A stretch of DNA of 64,000 nt from Rhizobium sp. P32RR-XVIII (GTDB lineage Bacteria; Pseudomonadota; Alphaproteobacteria; Rhizobiales; Rhizobiaceae), in NCBI RefSeq assembly GCF_012641395.1, contig NZ_JABAIH010000019.1, positions 22,356-86,355 of the forward strand, read 5' to 3'. The notes beneath the pieces were generated by a model. It had not been told where the DNA came from. It made no database searches and saw nothing but the letters and a program-made list of their open reading frames with translations. Position numbers and translations under genes: made by a program. Shown here in pieces: positions 7,113-15,674 of the stretch (within the stretch, counting starts at the first letter, position 1; each line of letters begins with the position of its first letter).

Positions 7113-7512
7113 TTTTCGGCGGATAGGTGAAAGCGCGAATGAGCGAATAGGCGAAATGCCGATCCGCCGAATGAGTGATTGGGTGGTAGGCTAGATCGGC
7201 AAGTCGGTGAACAGGGGTCTGAGCGCTTCGGTCTTTGAGAGAATAAGCCACTCGGTGAATCGGCGCATGTGTGAATCGGCGAATAGGTGTTTGCGCAAAT
7301 TGGCGAATAGGTGCCACGCCGACCCACCGAATGACCAATTAGGTGATTGGGTAAATCGGCGTATGAGCGAACGGGGGTTTAAGCGTATCGGCGGATGAGT
7401 GAATGCGCGGTTCGGCGACTGAGTGCATGCGAGACTCAGCGAATAGGTGATTGTGCGAATGAGCGAATAGGGGAATCGCCGATGTGCCGTATGGGTTTTT
7501 AGGTGATTGGCA
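7113..7512. repeat. Array of fifty degenerate 8-bp units, no indels
   Basis: Read in steps of eight from 7113, the sequence gives fifty consecutive units of the type GAATAGGT, GAATCGGC, GAATGAGC, GATTGGGT, GTATCGGC. The consensus is roughly GAATNGGY. Point differences are many, but the 8-bp register holds for 400 bp without one insertion or deletion. Because three units equal 24 bp, translation gives pseudo-repeats like NRRMCESANR, but no frame is a credible gene. Iteron, centromere or protein-filament site are possible roles. Confidence 0.9.
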
Positions 7513-7634
7513 CCGGGCGATGAAATGTACCCACGTCCCGCCAGCAAACGCGCCTTTCACGAGTCCTGAGTGCGAGTCTACTGCACGACGCATTCGAGCA
7601 AAGCGTCAGGGTTCAGGCTTTACCGGTTGCAAAT

Positions 7635-7655
7635 AATTATACTGAAGTATAAGTT
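7635..7655. promoter_or_regulatory. Transfer-regulon operator, copy A
   Basis: Palindrome TTATACT-GA-AGTATAA flanked by AA and GTT, 75 bp before the gene at 7730. It is one of six related sites (A-F) that precede the transfer, mobilisation and partition-like units. Confidence 0.75.
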
Positions 7656-7729
7656 AACGCGACGCCAGTTTTCGCCCTCTGCCCGGCCGTTCCAGCTGCC
7701 ATCCGCCGTTTGATGAACGCACGTTTTCG

Positions 7730-8530
7730 ATGACACACAGCCGATCTCTTCTGACCAAGGAATGGTACAAGGTCCCGCTTTGCGTCGACTGCCCGAGCTG
7801 CGGCGCGCAAACGCGATCTGCCGGCATCGTTGTAGGGCCGTCGAGCTTGACTGGAGATCTCGCCGACTCCGCCGAAAACGATATCCTGACGAGGCCCCCG
7901 GCTTCACTGGACGGGTTTGCATTTGTCGAAACGCTGAGCGGTCGAACTCAAAATATCGAGCGCTTCGTCGTCAACCGCTTCCATAGCATGTTCACTTTCA
8001 GAAACGATTGCTTGACGCCGATTTGTGAGCATTGCACCGAGGGTCTCCCGCCGCCCACGATCCGGTCTTCAGTGATGAATGGTTTCGTCCGTTTGGGGCA
8101 GAGGCGGCTGCTGGTGAACGAACGGCTGCCGATCTTCGCGTCGAACGCGGTCCTGACAGAGTTTCACGGCGGCACATCGATCGAGGAAACCGACTTCCCG
8201 TATCCCGACTACGCGGTTGTGCTCGTCTGCGACACGGAGAGCCCAGGTGGCGATACCGGTACACTCGAATTGTGGCATAGCATCGCGCGCAACGACTACG
8301 CCGTTCTTGTCAGGGGGCATGACGGTCGCGAGGTGCTTCGCGACGCCGTCAACGACGATTTGCCCGGTGTGGTGGCAACCGTCTCCGATCTTGGATTGGT
8401 TCTGACACAGCTTCATCTCGCGCAGGCGTCGTCACCATACTGCGCGCTTGCCCGCGATCTCTTTCTCAAAGCGCTCGGCGACGTCGGCTATCAGCAGGAA
8501 CATCAGGAGGCGGATCATGCAGATCTCTAG
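7730..8530 (+). CDS. Cysteine-pair protein of transfer operon, function unknown
   Basis: A 266-residue protein with two CxxC pairs, CPSC near residue 22 and CEHC near residue 100, spaced like a zinc-binding domain. It has no signal peptide or membrane segment. No family was recognised. It is the first gene behind operator A, overlaps the following lipoprotein gene by 14 bp, and precedes the VirB operon, so it is probably under the same control as the secretion system. No Shine-Dalgarno is obvious before the ATG. Confidence 0.7.
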   Translation: MTHSRSLLTKEWYKVPLCVDCPSCGAQTRSAGIVVGPSSLTGDLADSAENDILTRPPASLDGFAFVETLSGRTQNIERFVVNRFHSMFTFRNDCLTPICEHCTEGLPPPTIRSSVMNGFVRLGQRRLLVNERLPIFASNAVLTEFHGGTSIEETDFPYPDYAVVLVCDTESPGGDTGTLELWHSIARNDYAVLVRGHDGREVLRDAVNDDLPGVVATVSDLGLVLTQLHLAQASSPYCALARDLFLKALGDVGYQQEHQEADHADL

Positions 8531-8978
8531 AGCACTATCGCGACTTCTCGCCATTCCGCTCGTTCTTTCGGGATGCGCGCAGTTACCGCCACCAGCGCGG
8601 CCGTCGCCAGCACCACCATTTGCATATCTGAGCCTCACAGCCTGCCGAGACTATCGAAGCAATATTGTCGAGTGCCAGCTGGAATATGGCACGGAGGTCG
8701 GGCGGCATCGCCTTGGCCCGGTACAAGAGGTCGGGCTAGCCCTGGCGACCGATCGTGACGATGTTCGGTATCAGGTGTCGTCGTGCTCGCCCGCTCCGAG
8801 GGTCCAGCGGCAGTTGCCAAATTTCGTGTGCCGAATCTATGGGGCTCAATCAGGCGCTGATGCCGGCTCTGTGTTGATCAAGGGCGGCACAGCGGTTCGC
8901 CTCGCGCGAATTCTCGGCGATCGGGAACAATTTGAATACCGGTGGGCGCCTGACCCGTGGTCGCGGCTAAGAGATTGA
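8517..8978 (+). CDS. Lipoprotein of the transfer locus
   Basis: A 153-residue protein whose start follows a strong ribosome site (AGGAGGCGGATC-ATG) inside the end of the previous gene. The N-terminus MQISRALSRLLAIPLVLSGCAQL is a lipoprotein signal with lipobox LSGC, so the mature protein should be lipid-anchored at a cysteine near residue 20. Four further cysteines follow. It may stabilise the outer-membrane part of the secretion channel, like VirB7, but it is larger than VirB7 and a smaller VirB7-like candidate exists at 15444. Function is inferred from position only. Confidence 0.75.
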   Translation: MQISRALSRLLAIPLVLSGCAQLPPPARPSPAPPFAYLSLTACRDYRSNIVECQLEYGTEVGRHRLGPVQEVGLALATDRDDVRYQVSSCSPAPRVQRQLPNFVCRIYGAQSGADAGSVLIKGGTAVRLARILGDREQFEYRWAPDPWSRLRD

Positions 8979-9022
8979 AGTCGCTTGCAAATATGCTGAC
9001 GCAAAGGGCGGATCCTCCCAGG

Positions 9023-9043
9023 AATTATACTCAAGTGCAATTT
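9023..9043. promoter_or_regulatory. Transfer-regulon operator, copy B
   Basis: AATTATACT-CA-AGTGCAA, a half-degenerate copy of the operator palindrome. It lies about 90 bp before the VirB1-like gene and 37 bp before copy C, suggesting paired binding at this promoter. Confidence 0.65.
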
Positions 9044-9079
9044 TCCGGTTGATTTCCAGGCCGGGATACAGTTCAAATT

Positions 9080-9099
9080 ATTATACCGCAGTATAAGTT
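9080..9099. promoter_or_regulatory. Transfer-regulon operator, copy C
   Basis: TTATACC-GC-AGTATAA, 16 bp before the start of the VirB1-like gene at 9116. A bound repressor would cover the start of transcription or the ribosome entry region of the whole VirB operon. Confidence 0.75.
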
Positions 9100-9115
9100 A
9101 TGAACTGGTTTGGCC

Positions 9116-10264
9116 ATGGATCGCAGCCCGCTTTCTCCCCTCCAGAGACCGCAAACCGAATGGTCGCGACACATTTTTTGGCCTGCCCTTACATTTGTTC
9201 TTCTCCTGACCTCTTTCACCGCCAGTACCGGGAAGAGCGGTCAGTTTATCGTAGCCGCGCAACCGCCTCAGCGGGGCGATCGGCTGCGCTCTGTTGACAA
9301 CTTCAGATCAGGGTTCGCTTCAACCCAGCCGAGTTTGGCTGCCGTGGCCGCGACGACCACGGTGAGCGCAGCCGCTTCGCCGGCAATTGATTGGAGCAAC
9401 TTCTCACAGCGGATCGGTGAACTCGACAATGCCGATAAGATGACGGCCAGCCTGTCTCCACTGGGGACAAATGTGGTTGACACGATGGAAAGCAGCCTTG
9501 ACGCGCGAGGCACGGCCTCGAGCGGAGGTGCCGGAGCCAAACTCGGCGTTTATTCGTCGATCGGCGTTTTTTCCGCTGATGATCAGCCGGTGAGCGCGGC
9601 CGTCGACCAGGCAGGCGAGCCTCGCAAGAGCAGCGCGACGGCCGGAGCGCGCCCTGTTCTCATCGCCCACGTGCCCCAGGAGTATACCGCGCTCGCCATA
9701 AAGATTGCCGTCGAAGAGGGCGTCGATCCGAACTGGGTGCTGTCGATCATGCGAGCCGAGAATGGCGATTTCGATCCAGAACTGGTCAGTGCCGCTGGCG
9801 CGATCGGCCTGATGCAGGTCATGCCGAAAATTGGGAAGGCTTTCGGCGCTGCCGACCTTACAGATCCCGAGCAGAACATCCGTGCCGGTACCCGCTTCCT
9901 GCGCCTCCTCATCGATAAATATCGCAATCCGGTTCTCGTCGCCTCCGCCTACAATGCCGGCGAGCCCCGCGTCGACGCGCGTCATTCCTTGCCGCTGATT
10001 CAGGAGACTGCCGACTATGTGACGCGGGTCGTTGGCTACTACACGGGTGCATCGTCACCTTCATCAGCTTCAAGCACTGCCAACGCAACTCCGTCCGCCA
10101 CTGCCCCTGGTCGTCCTACACGTCGCGCCGATCGGGCTAGATCCCCAATGCTTGTCTTTTCCATTTCAGGCACGCCCGTGGCGGCAAGCCGCAGCCAAGA
10201 GGAGGCCGCTGAAATCCCATTCGGCGGCCCGGTAAAAATCGTCAAGGAAGAGGTGCACCCATGA
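9116..10264 (+). CDS. virB1: VirB1-like lytic transglycosylase
   Basis: A 382-residue secreted protein. After a signal-like N-terminus (HIFWPALTFVLLLTSFTAS) comes about 150 residues of low complexity, then an SLT domain: DPNWVLSIMRAENGDFDPELVSAAGAIGLMQVMP holds the catalytic glutamate and the GLMQVMP motif, and VLVASAYNAGEPRV is the family end motif. It should cut peptidoglycan to let the transfer channel pass. ATG 9116 is preferred over TTG 9110; no Shine-Dalgarno is visible because operator C lies just upstream. It is the first gene of the VirB operon and overlaps virB2 by 4 bp. Confidence 0.88.
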   Translation: MDRSPLSPLQRPQTEWSRHIFWPALTFVLLLTSFTASTGKSGQFIVAAQPPQRGDRLRSVDNFRSGFASTQPSLAAVAATTTVSAAASPAIDWSNFSQRIGELDNADKMTASLSPLGTNVVDTMESSLDARGTASSGGAGAKLGVYSSIGVFSADDQPVSAAVDQAGEPRKSSATAGARPVLIAHVPQEYTALAIKIAVEEGVDPNWVLSIMRAENGDFDPELVSAAGAIGLMQVMPKIGKAFGAADLTDPEQNIRAGTRFLRLLIDKYRNPVLVASAYNAGEPRVDARHSLPLIQETADYVTRVVGYYTGASSPSSASSTANATPSATAPGRPTRRADRARSPMLVFSISGTPVAASRSQEEAAEIPFGGPVKIVKEEVHP

Positions 10265-10632
10265 ATCGTTCCGAATTTGCAATCCAGGTCCTCGTCGTCT
10301 ACGGGCGCGCGGTCTGGTACTCGCTGATGAGACAGAAGTGGATCGGCAATGCCGCAATCATCCTCACCGCCAGCCTGATCCTCCTCGTCAGTCAATTTGA
10401 GCCAGCCGCTGCGCAAAATCTCGATGCGTTGCAGAACGCCGCCGACCGGCTGGTACAATTCTTTACCGGACCCTTCGGCCGCTCGGTCGGGGCGATCGCT
10501 TTCATCGGAATGTTTCTGGCGGCGGCCTTCGGATACTGGTCCTGGGGAGCGCTGCTGCGCGTCGGTGGAAGCCTTGCCGGCATGTTTGCCGCCGCCGAAC
10601 TCGTCGACTTCCTGGCTGGCGGCGGATCCTGA
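10261..10632 (+). CDS. virB2: VirB2-like major pilin
   Basis: A 123-residue protein with the prepilin plan: a long leader with a hydrophobic stretch (NAAIILTASLILLVSQFEPAAAQ) and probable cleavage after AAAQ, then NLDALQNAADRLVQFFTGPFGRSVGAIAFIGMFLAAAFGYWSWGALLRVGGSLAGMFAAAELV with two hydrophobic helices. This is VirB2/TrbC type pilin, which builds the conjugative pilus. The start ATGA overlaps the stop of virB1 and virB3 follows after 2 bp. Confidence 0.9.
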   Translation: MNRSEFAIQVLVVYGRAVWYSLMRQKWIGNAAIILTASLILLVSQFEPAAAQNLDALQNAADRLVQFFTGPFGRSVGAIAFIGMFLAAAFGYWSWGALLRVGGSLAGMFAAAELVDFLAGGGS

Positions 10633-10634
10633 TC

Positions 10635-10961
10635 ATGGCCGGGTCTACAAGCACTGCCGACCGTGGCGACGATTATATCGAGTGCCATCCTGTCATTCTC
10701 GCGCTCACCCGGCCGCCGACCGTGATGGGCATACCCTACACCTATTTTCTGGCGGAATGCTTTGTCTCGCTGATGGTGTTCATGATCTTGGGCTCGATCC
10801 TCTGGTTTCCGGTCTCCTTCGTCATCCTGCACACCATCCTCTATGTGCTCACAGTCAAGCTCGACCTCTGGTTCTTCGACATCGTCGGGAGGCTCAGCCT
10901 GTGCGGCATCAACCCGCTCGGCCGTCGGCTCGGCGGCGGCATCCGAACCTACGGAGCTTGA
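10635..10961 (+). CDS. virB3: VirB3-like inner-membrane protein
   Basis: A 108-residue protein with the VirB3 pattern: HPVILALTRPPTVMGIPYTYF, a hydrophobic pair of helices (ECFVSLMVFMILGSILWFPVSFVILHTILYVLTV) and the family C-terminus PLGRRLGGGIRTYGA. VirB3 anchors the VirB4 ATPase at the inner membrane and belongs between virB2 and virB4, as here. Confidence 0.9.
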   Translation: MAGSTSTADRGDDYIECHPVILALTRPPTVMGIPYTYFLAECFVSLMVFMILGSILWFPVSFVILHTILYVLTVKLDLWFFDIVGRLSLCGINPLGRRLGGGIRTYGA

Positions 10962-10964
10962 CCC

Positions 10965-13483
10965 ATGAGCACGATGGCAAGATCGCTGAAAGGAACTTTG
11001 TCGAAGGGATGGGAGATATTTGCCGACCGCAGTATCTCGACCCATGTTCCGTTCTACGTGCCGATCGAAAACGGCATAATCCGGCTTAAGAACGATTGCT
11101 TGGTCTCGACCATTAAGTTGACCGGCTTCTCATTCGAGACAGCTGATATCGAGACGATCAACATGCTGCAGCGCCAACGCAACTCGGCGTTTCGGGCAAT
11201 TTCGTCCTCGGCAATTTCGCGTTCTACACCCATGTCATCAGGCGCAAGGTGGCGCCATCGCTGCCGTCCGGCTTTTCAGACCCCTTCATGCGGCGCCTCG
11301 ACGACGTCTATCAATCGAGCATCTCCAAGAACGAAATGTTCGTCAACGACACCTACGTGTCGCTGGTTGTCCGGCCCTTGTTCAAGAAGGGATCGGCGCT
11401 GTCCCGGATCATGGGCGTCGGCGGCAATGTCGTACGCAGGGAGCAGTTTCGGGCTATGCGCGATAAATTGGTCGAGGCGACACGCGCGCTTGAGAAGTCC
11501 CTTGCTGTCTATGGCCCTAAGGTTCTGCGCGATATGCAACGCGTCGAAGCCGATTTTGGGAACGGAAGGAAGATCTATCGCGACATCTCCAAAGACATGG
11601 TGGTCGAGGAGGGCATGCGGAAGATCTGGTTCTCGGAACAGTGTGAATTCTTCTACACGCTCCTGAACGGTGGGCGCGTCCGACCGATCCGGCTTGGCAA
11701 TATCCCGATCGACCAAATGCTTCCCGCACGTCGAACGTCGATCGGCAACCGGGTCATCCATTTGCAGGGCGATACGCAGGACGATGATCGATATGCCGCG
11801 ATGGTATCGCTGAAGGAGTACCCGCCGGAAACCGGGGCGGGCATGCTCGACTATGTTCTCAAGCTGCCATTCGAGATCGTGCTGACCCAGTCGATGTCGT
11901 TCATCGACGACATGGCGGCGCGCAGCCGGATCGAGAGGCTCGACCGGCAGATGTCGAAAGCTGACGAGGGTGGTTCTAGCGTCCAGGCCAATCTCGACAT
12001 TGCCCGTGACGAACTGGCTCGCAAGCGCGTCGCCTTCACGGAGCACCATCTCACCGTCATGCCCGTCGCCAAGTCGACGGCCCAGCTGGACGACGCGGTG
12101 GCCCTCATCGGCAATGAATTGGGAGCGCTCGGCGCCTCCTACGTTCGCGAAGACCTGAATGCCGAGCCGGCATATTGGGCGCAGCTTCCCGGCAACCAAG
12201 CCTACATTGCCCGCCGAGCTTTGATCTCGACCCTTAATTGCGCAGGGTTAAGCAGCTTCCACGCCTATCCCTATGGCAAGCCGGACGGCAACCATTGGGG
12301 GCCGGCGATCACCATTTTCGAGACGACGTCTGGCACACCCTTCTTTTTCAATTTCCATCAGGGTGATGTCGGGCACACCACCGTCTTCGGCCCGACCGGA
12401 TCGGGCAAGACCGTGATCATGGCTTTTCTGATCCTGCAAGCCTACAGGGTCAGCCCGCGCCTGAAGACGATCGTCTTCGACAAGGACCGCGGCCTCGACA
12501 TCATGGTACGCGCGGCAGGCGGCACCTACATGGCGCTGGAGCCCGGAGAACCGTCCGGCTGGAATCCGCTCCTTCTCGATGACACCGAAGAGAACCGGGT
12601 TTTCCTCTACGGCCTTCTGAGCTTCATGTTGAAGCCCTCGAAGGAAGGCGAGAACCTGACGCCGCAGGAAGAGGCGATTATTCGCAACGCCATAAAGTCG
12701 GTCCTGAAGACGAAGGACAGGTCCTATCGCCGTCTGTCGTCGCTACGCGCTCTTCTCGCCGGCAGCGAGAGAACCGAGGGAAGCCTGATCGCCAGGCTCG
12801 ATAAATGGGTCGGTCATGGCCCCTATGCGTGGCTGTTCGACAATGCCGACGACAATCTCGACATTTCCAAGCCGATGATCGGCTTCGACATGACGTCGAT
12901 CCTTGACGATCCGACGGTGCGCACCGCAGCACTTCTGTACATGTTTCATCGGCTCGACGCGATCTATGACGGCAAGGCGCCGATCATCAACTTGATGGAC
13001 GAAGCCTGGAAGTTGCTCGATGACGACGAGTTCAAGCGCACGATGAAAGACTATTTCAAGACGATCCGCAAACGGAACGGTCTTGTGATCTTTGGCACGC
13101 AGTCCGCCGACGACGTGGTTCAATCGAGCGTCAGCCGGACGATCATCGAGCAGACGTCGACCAACATTTTTTTCGCCAATCCGAAGGCCGACGAGAACTC
13201 CTATATGGAGCATTTCGGGCTCTCCAGGGCCGAATTTGATTGGGTCAAGAACGGCGACCCAAGTTCGCGCTTCATGCTGATCAAGCAAGCCAAGAGCAGC
13301 GTCATCGCGCGCGTCGACATGTCCCACATGCCGGAATTCATCAAGGTGCTTTCGGGGAGGGAAGAGACCGTGCGCGAGGTCGAGCTGCTGCTCGACGAAT
13401 ACGGCGACGATCCGAAAGGCTGGCTTTCGAAGTTCTGCAACTGGGAGGGAGGCGCGTCCGATGAAGACCGCAAAGCTTTCTGA
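10965..13483 (+). CDS. virB4: VirB4 ATPase, reading frame broken near 11210
   Basis: The N-terminus (MSTMARSLKGTLSKGWEIFADRS) reads from 10965, but from about 11211 the family sequence (GNFAFYTHVIRRKVAPSLP) continues in another frame to 13483. One missing G at TCCTCG(G)GCAATTTCG, between two copies of GGCAATTTCG (11195 and 11210), would restore a protein of about 839 residues, the normal VirB4 length. The C-terminal part has Walker A GPTGSGKT near residue 478, Walker B LMDEAW near residue 684 and the FGTQSADDV sensor. As read, the gene would yield a 233-residue fragment. A sequencing or assembly slip is as likely as a real mutation because every other transfer gene is intact. Confidence 0.85.
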
Positions 13484-14651
13484 GCTGGCGACCGTCAGCC
13501 TCCTGGTGCTCGCCGCTGTGACGACCCCGACCGCCTACGCACAGGTGCCCGTCATCGACAACGCTCGGCTGAAGATCCAGCAGGAGACGTTGAACTGGTA
13601 CAAGAGCTATGAGGCGGACACTCAAGGGGTAAAGGGCGCCACGGGCGGAACGACCGACAGCGTAGCACCCGGCCAAGGCTCCGGCGCACCGGCCGATTGT
13701 TCGGCGGAAGGTGTGGCAGGAAACACAGCGCCCGCCGCACCATCGAAGCGGACCCCGAGCCAACAGGAGGTCGCTCGCATGGTCGAAGACGAGGCGCTGC
13801 GCCAGGGCGTCGATCCCAACTTTGCTATTGCGATTGCCGAACAGGAATCGCGCTTCCGGCAATCCGCGCGTTCCGCCGTTGGCGCGACCGGCGTCATGCA
13901 GCTGATGCCGGGAACCGCAGCAGGTCTCGGCGTCAATCCCTATGACACGCGCGACAACATCCGCGGCGGCGTCAAATATATCAAGCAACTCCAAGGGATG
14001 TTCGGCAACCGCTACGACCTGATCGCCGCCGGCTATAATGCGGGGCCGTATCGCCAGTCCCTGCAGAATGGACAGATCCCAAACATTCCCGAGACGCAGG
14101 ACTACGTCAAAAAGGTTTCGGCCTATTACAGCCGCAACAAGGCGCAGAATGGCGACCGTACTCCTCCATCTGGCACCGAAGCCGAGCCGGAAACTGTCAG
14201 CGATAGCACGGGTTGCGGCGAGCAGTTGAAGAGGGCCGTCGATCGCAACACAGAGGCACAGATCGAGCGCGGAAACGTGTGGAACGCGTTTGTCGAGAAG
14301 TCGACGGAAGCGAACCAGCAATATCTGCAGCGTCTTCAGGCCGGGTTGCAATCGTCATCGGCGAACCTGCGCGGCGCTGGCGGCGGCAATGCGAAGGATC
14401 ACGACGGTTCGGTTGTCATGGCGCAGATCCAATGCCCGACGACGATCGCCGATACCGGCAGCACCCGCTGCTTTGCCGTGCCGTCGACGGCGACGACCGA
14501 GCAGATCCAGCGCTGGCTTGAGGACCTGCAGGAACAGGCGCGCGCCAACGGCGACGTCGCCACCTTCTCGGTCATGCAGGATCCAGCACTGGGTCTGGTG
14601 ACGGTCGTCGACGCCAGACCGACAGCAAACTGGACGAGCAAGAGAGGTTAG
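13461..14651 (+). CDS. Second lytic transglycosylase with extra C-terminal domain
   Basis: A 396-residue secreted protein: signal peptide MKTAKLSELATVSLLVLAAVTTPTAYAQ, a VirB5-like opening (VPVIDNARLKIQQETLNWYKSYEA), a linker, then an SLT domain at about residues 110-215 (DPNFAIAIAEQESRFRQSARS with the catalytic glutamate, GATGVMQLMPGTA, DLIAAGYNAGP). After it comes a helical part and a C-terminal domain with a CPTTIADTGSTRCFAVP cysteine pair. The start overlaps virB4 and virB5 follows after 4 bp. A second transglycosylase in one VirB operon is unusual. It may be a VirB1/VirB5-related hybrid that works at the pilus base. Confidence 0.85.
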   Translation: MKTAKLSELATVSLLVLAAVTTPTAYAQVPVIDNARLKIQQETLNWYKSYEADTQGVKGATGGTTDSVAPGQGSGAPADCSAEGVAGNTAPAAPSKRTPSQQEVARMVEDEALRQGVDPNFAIAIAEQESRFRQSARSAVGATGVMQLMPGTAAGLGVNPYDTRDNIRGGVKYIKQLQGMFGNRYDLIAAGYNAGPYRQSLQNGQIPNIPETQDYVKKVSAYYSRNKAQNGDRTPPSGTEAEPETVSDSTGCGEQLKRAVDRNTEAQIERGNVWNAFVEKSTEANQQYLQRLQAGLQSSSANLRGAGGGNAKDHDGSVVMAQIQCPTTIADTGSTRCFAVPSTATTEQIQRWLEDLQEQARANGDVATFSVMQDPALGLVTVVDARPTANWTSKRG

Positions 14652-14655
14652 GCAC

Positions 14656-15447
14656 ATGAAGACATTCATTATCGCGACGGCTCTTGGCATCATCGCCGCC
14701 TCGCACTCTTACGCGCAGGTGCCGGTCAAGGACGCAGAGAACATATCTCTGAGCGAGGAGATCAAGCGGCTATCGTCGCAGATCCAGCAGGACACGTCAG
14801 TCGTCAAGGACAATACGACGAAGACGCTGCAGGCGATCACCGGCGATCGCACCCAGGATGCGAGCCAATTTGCCAAGCTTGCGACTGGCAACGGTTTCAG
14901 CATGGGGCAGGCGCCGGATTTCAACAGCATCTTGTCCGGCAACCAAGCTGTGTTCGGCGGAATCGGCGGCCAGTTCCAGAATACCGCGGCCAAGCTCATC
15001 AATGGGTTGAATCTGGTGAAGATGGTCGCCGACACGGTCAAGGGGGGCGAGCTCTCCGGTGCCAACCAGGCTTACTCGCAAGGCATAAACGCGCTGACGA
15101 CGATGACGGCGCTCACCGACGCTATGAACAGCGCCACCAAGGATAGACAGAACTCCTTCATGCAGGCGACACAGCAAGTCGGCAAGGCGCAGGATCTGAA
15201 GGGAGCGCTCGAGCAGAACACCCAGATGGTGCTGCAGGGCAACCAGACCGCCAACGAGGCCGTCGGCTCGCTCAACAATCAGGTCATGTTGTTGAACCAG
15301 CAATACAAGGCCGCGCTCGCGACGTCGTCTCAGAACCTCAAGACCTTCGCGACGCTCCCCGACAGCGTCATGCGTGATGACGGTGCCGGTCAGCAAGGCG
15401 TCTCCGTGCGGGATCAACTGAAGGCGTTCGAGGAGCAGTCACAGTGA
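14656..15447 (+). CDS. virB5: VirB5-like minor pilin
   Basis: A 263-residue protein with signal peptide MKTFIIATALGIIAASHSYA and the VirB5 start QVPVKDAENISLSEEIKRL. The rest is helical and rich in Asn, Gln and Ala (KDRQNSFMQATQQVGKAQDLKGALEQNTQMVLQGNQTANEAVGSLNNQVM), typical of the VirB5/TrbJ minor pilus component that sits at the pilus tip and contacts recipient cells. The stop overlaps the start of the small lipoprotein gene. Confidence 0.88.
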   Translation: MKTFIIATALGIIAASHSYAQVPVKDAENISLSEEIKRLSSQIQQDTSVVKDNTTKTLQAITGDRTQDASQFAKLATGNGFSMGQAPDFNSILSGNQAVFGGIGGQFQNTAAKLINGLNLVKMVADTVKGGELSGANQAYSQGINALTTMTALTDAMNSATKDRQNSFMQATQQVGKAQDLKGALEQNTQMVLQGNQTANEAVGSLNNQVMLLNQQYKAALATSSQNLKTFATLPDSVMRDDGAGQQGVSVRDQLKAFEEQSQ

Positions 15448-15653
15448 GGCTGATCCTGGTCCTTGTCCTCGGCTGCGTGGCGCTTTCCGGCTGCGCCGGC
15501 AAACAGGAACAGCTGGCGAAGTGCTCCGCCGACGAGAACCCGGTGCCAGCACTCGGCTTTGATAAGGAGCAGAAGCCTGGACCCGCTGAACAGGCACTGG
15601 CGGAAGCCGTCGTGAACGATTGCGGTCCCATGCGACCCGTTAATCAATTCTAG
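15444..15653 (+). CDS. Small lipoprotein, VirB7/entry-exclusion type
   Basis: A 69-residue protein with a GTG start overlapping the virB5 stop (GTGA). The signal MRLILVLVLGCVALSGCAGK ends in a lipobox LSGC, so the mature protein is about 50 residues with a lipid-modified cysteine and one more pair-forming cysteine (NDCGPM). Small lipoproteins between virB5 and virB6 are either VirB7, which links VirB9 and VirB10 at the outer membrane, or entry-exclusion proteins. Position fits both; sequence does not decide. Confidence 0.75.
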   Translation: MRLILVLVLGCVALSGCAGKQEQLAKCSADENPVPALGFDKEQKPGPAEQALAEAVVNDCGPMRPVNQF

Positions 15654-15674
15654 AAGCCACTTACAGGATGCGAC

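Larger units (their letters stand above)
6404..7634. other. Gene-free structural DNA region (oriT / repeat region)
   Basis: About 1.2 kb in which no frame looks like protein. Instead there are tandem hairpins (6540-6571), a 14-bp inverted repeat (6607-6672), a nic-like core with an adjacent perfect palindrome (6909-6937), a small hairpin CGCCC-GGG-GGGCG (6945-6957) and the 8-bp repeat array (7113-7512). The first operator of the transfer regulon follows at 7635. This architecture fits a transfer origin and/or centromere rather than coding DNA. Confidence 0.75.

Noticed and set aside
7207..7398. ORF giving NRRM-type repeated peptides in the 8-bp array
   Set aside because: The peptide repetition is a by-product of the 8-bp DNA period (24 bp per 8 residues); no start signal and all frames show it.
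7113..7512. CRISPR array
   Set aside because: Units are 8 bp and contiguous, with no spacers of 30 bp or so and no cas genes nearby.
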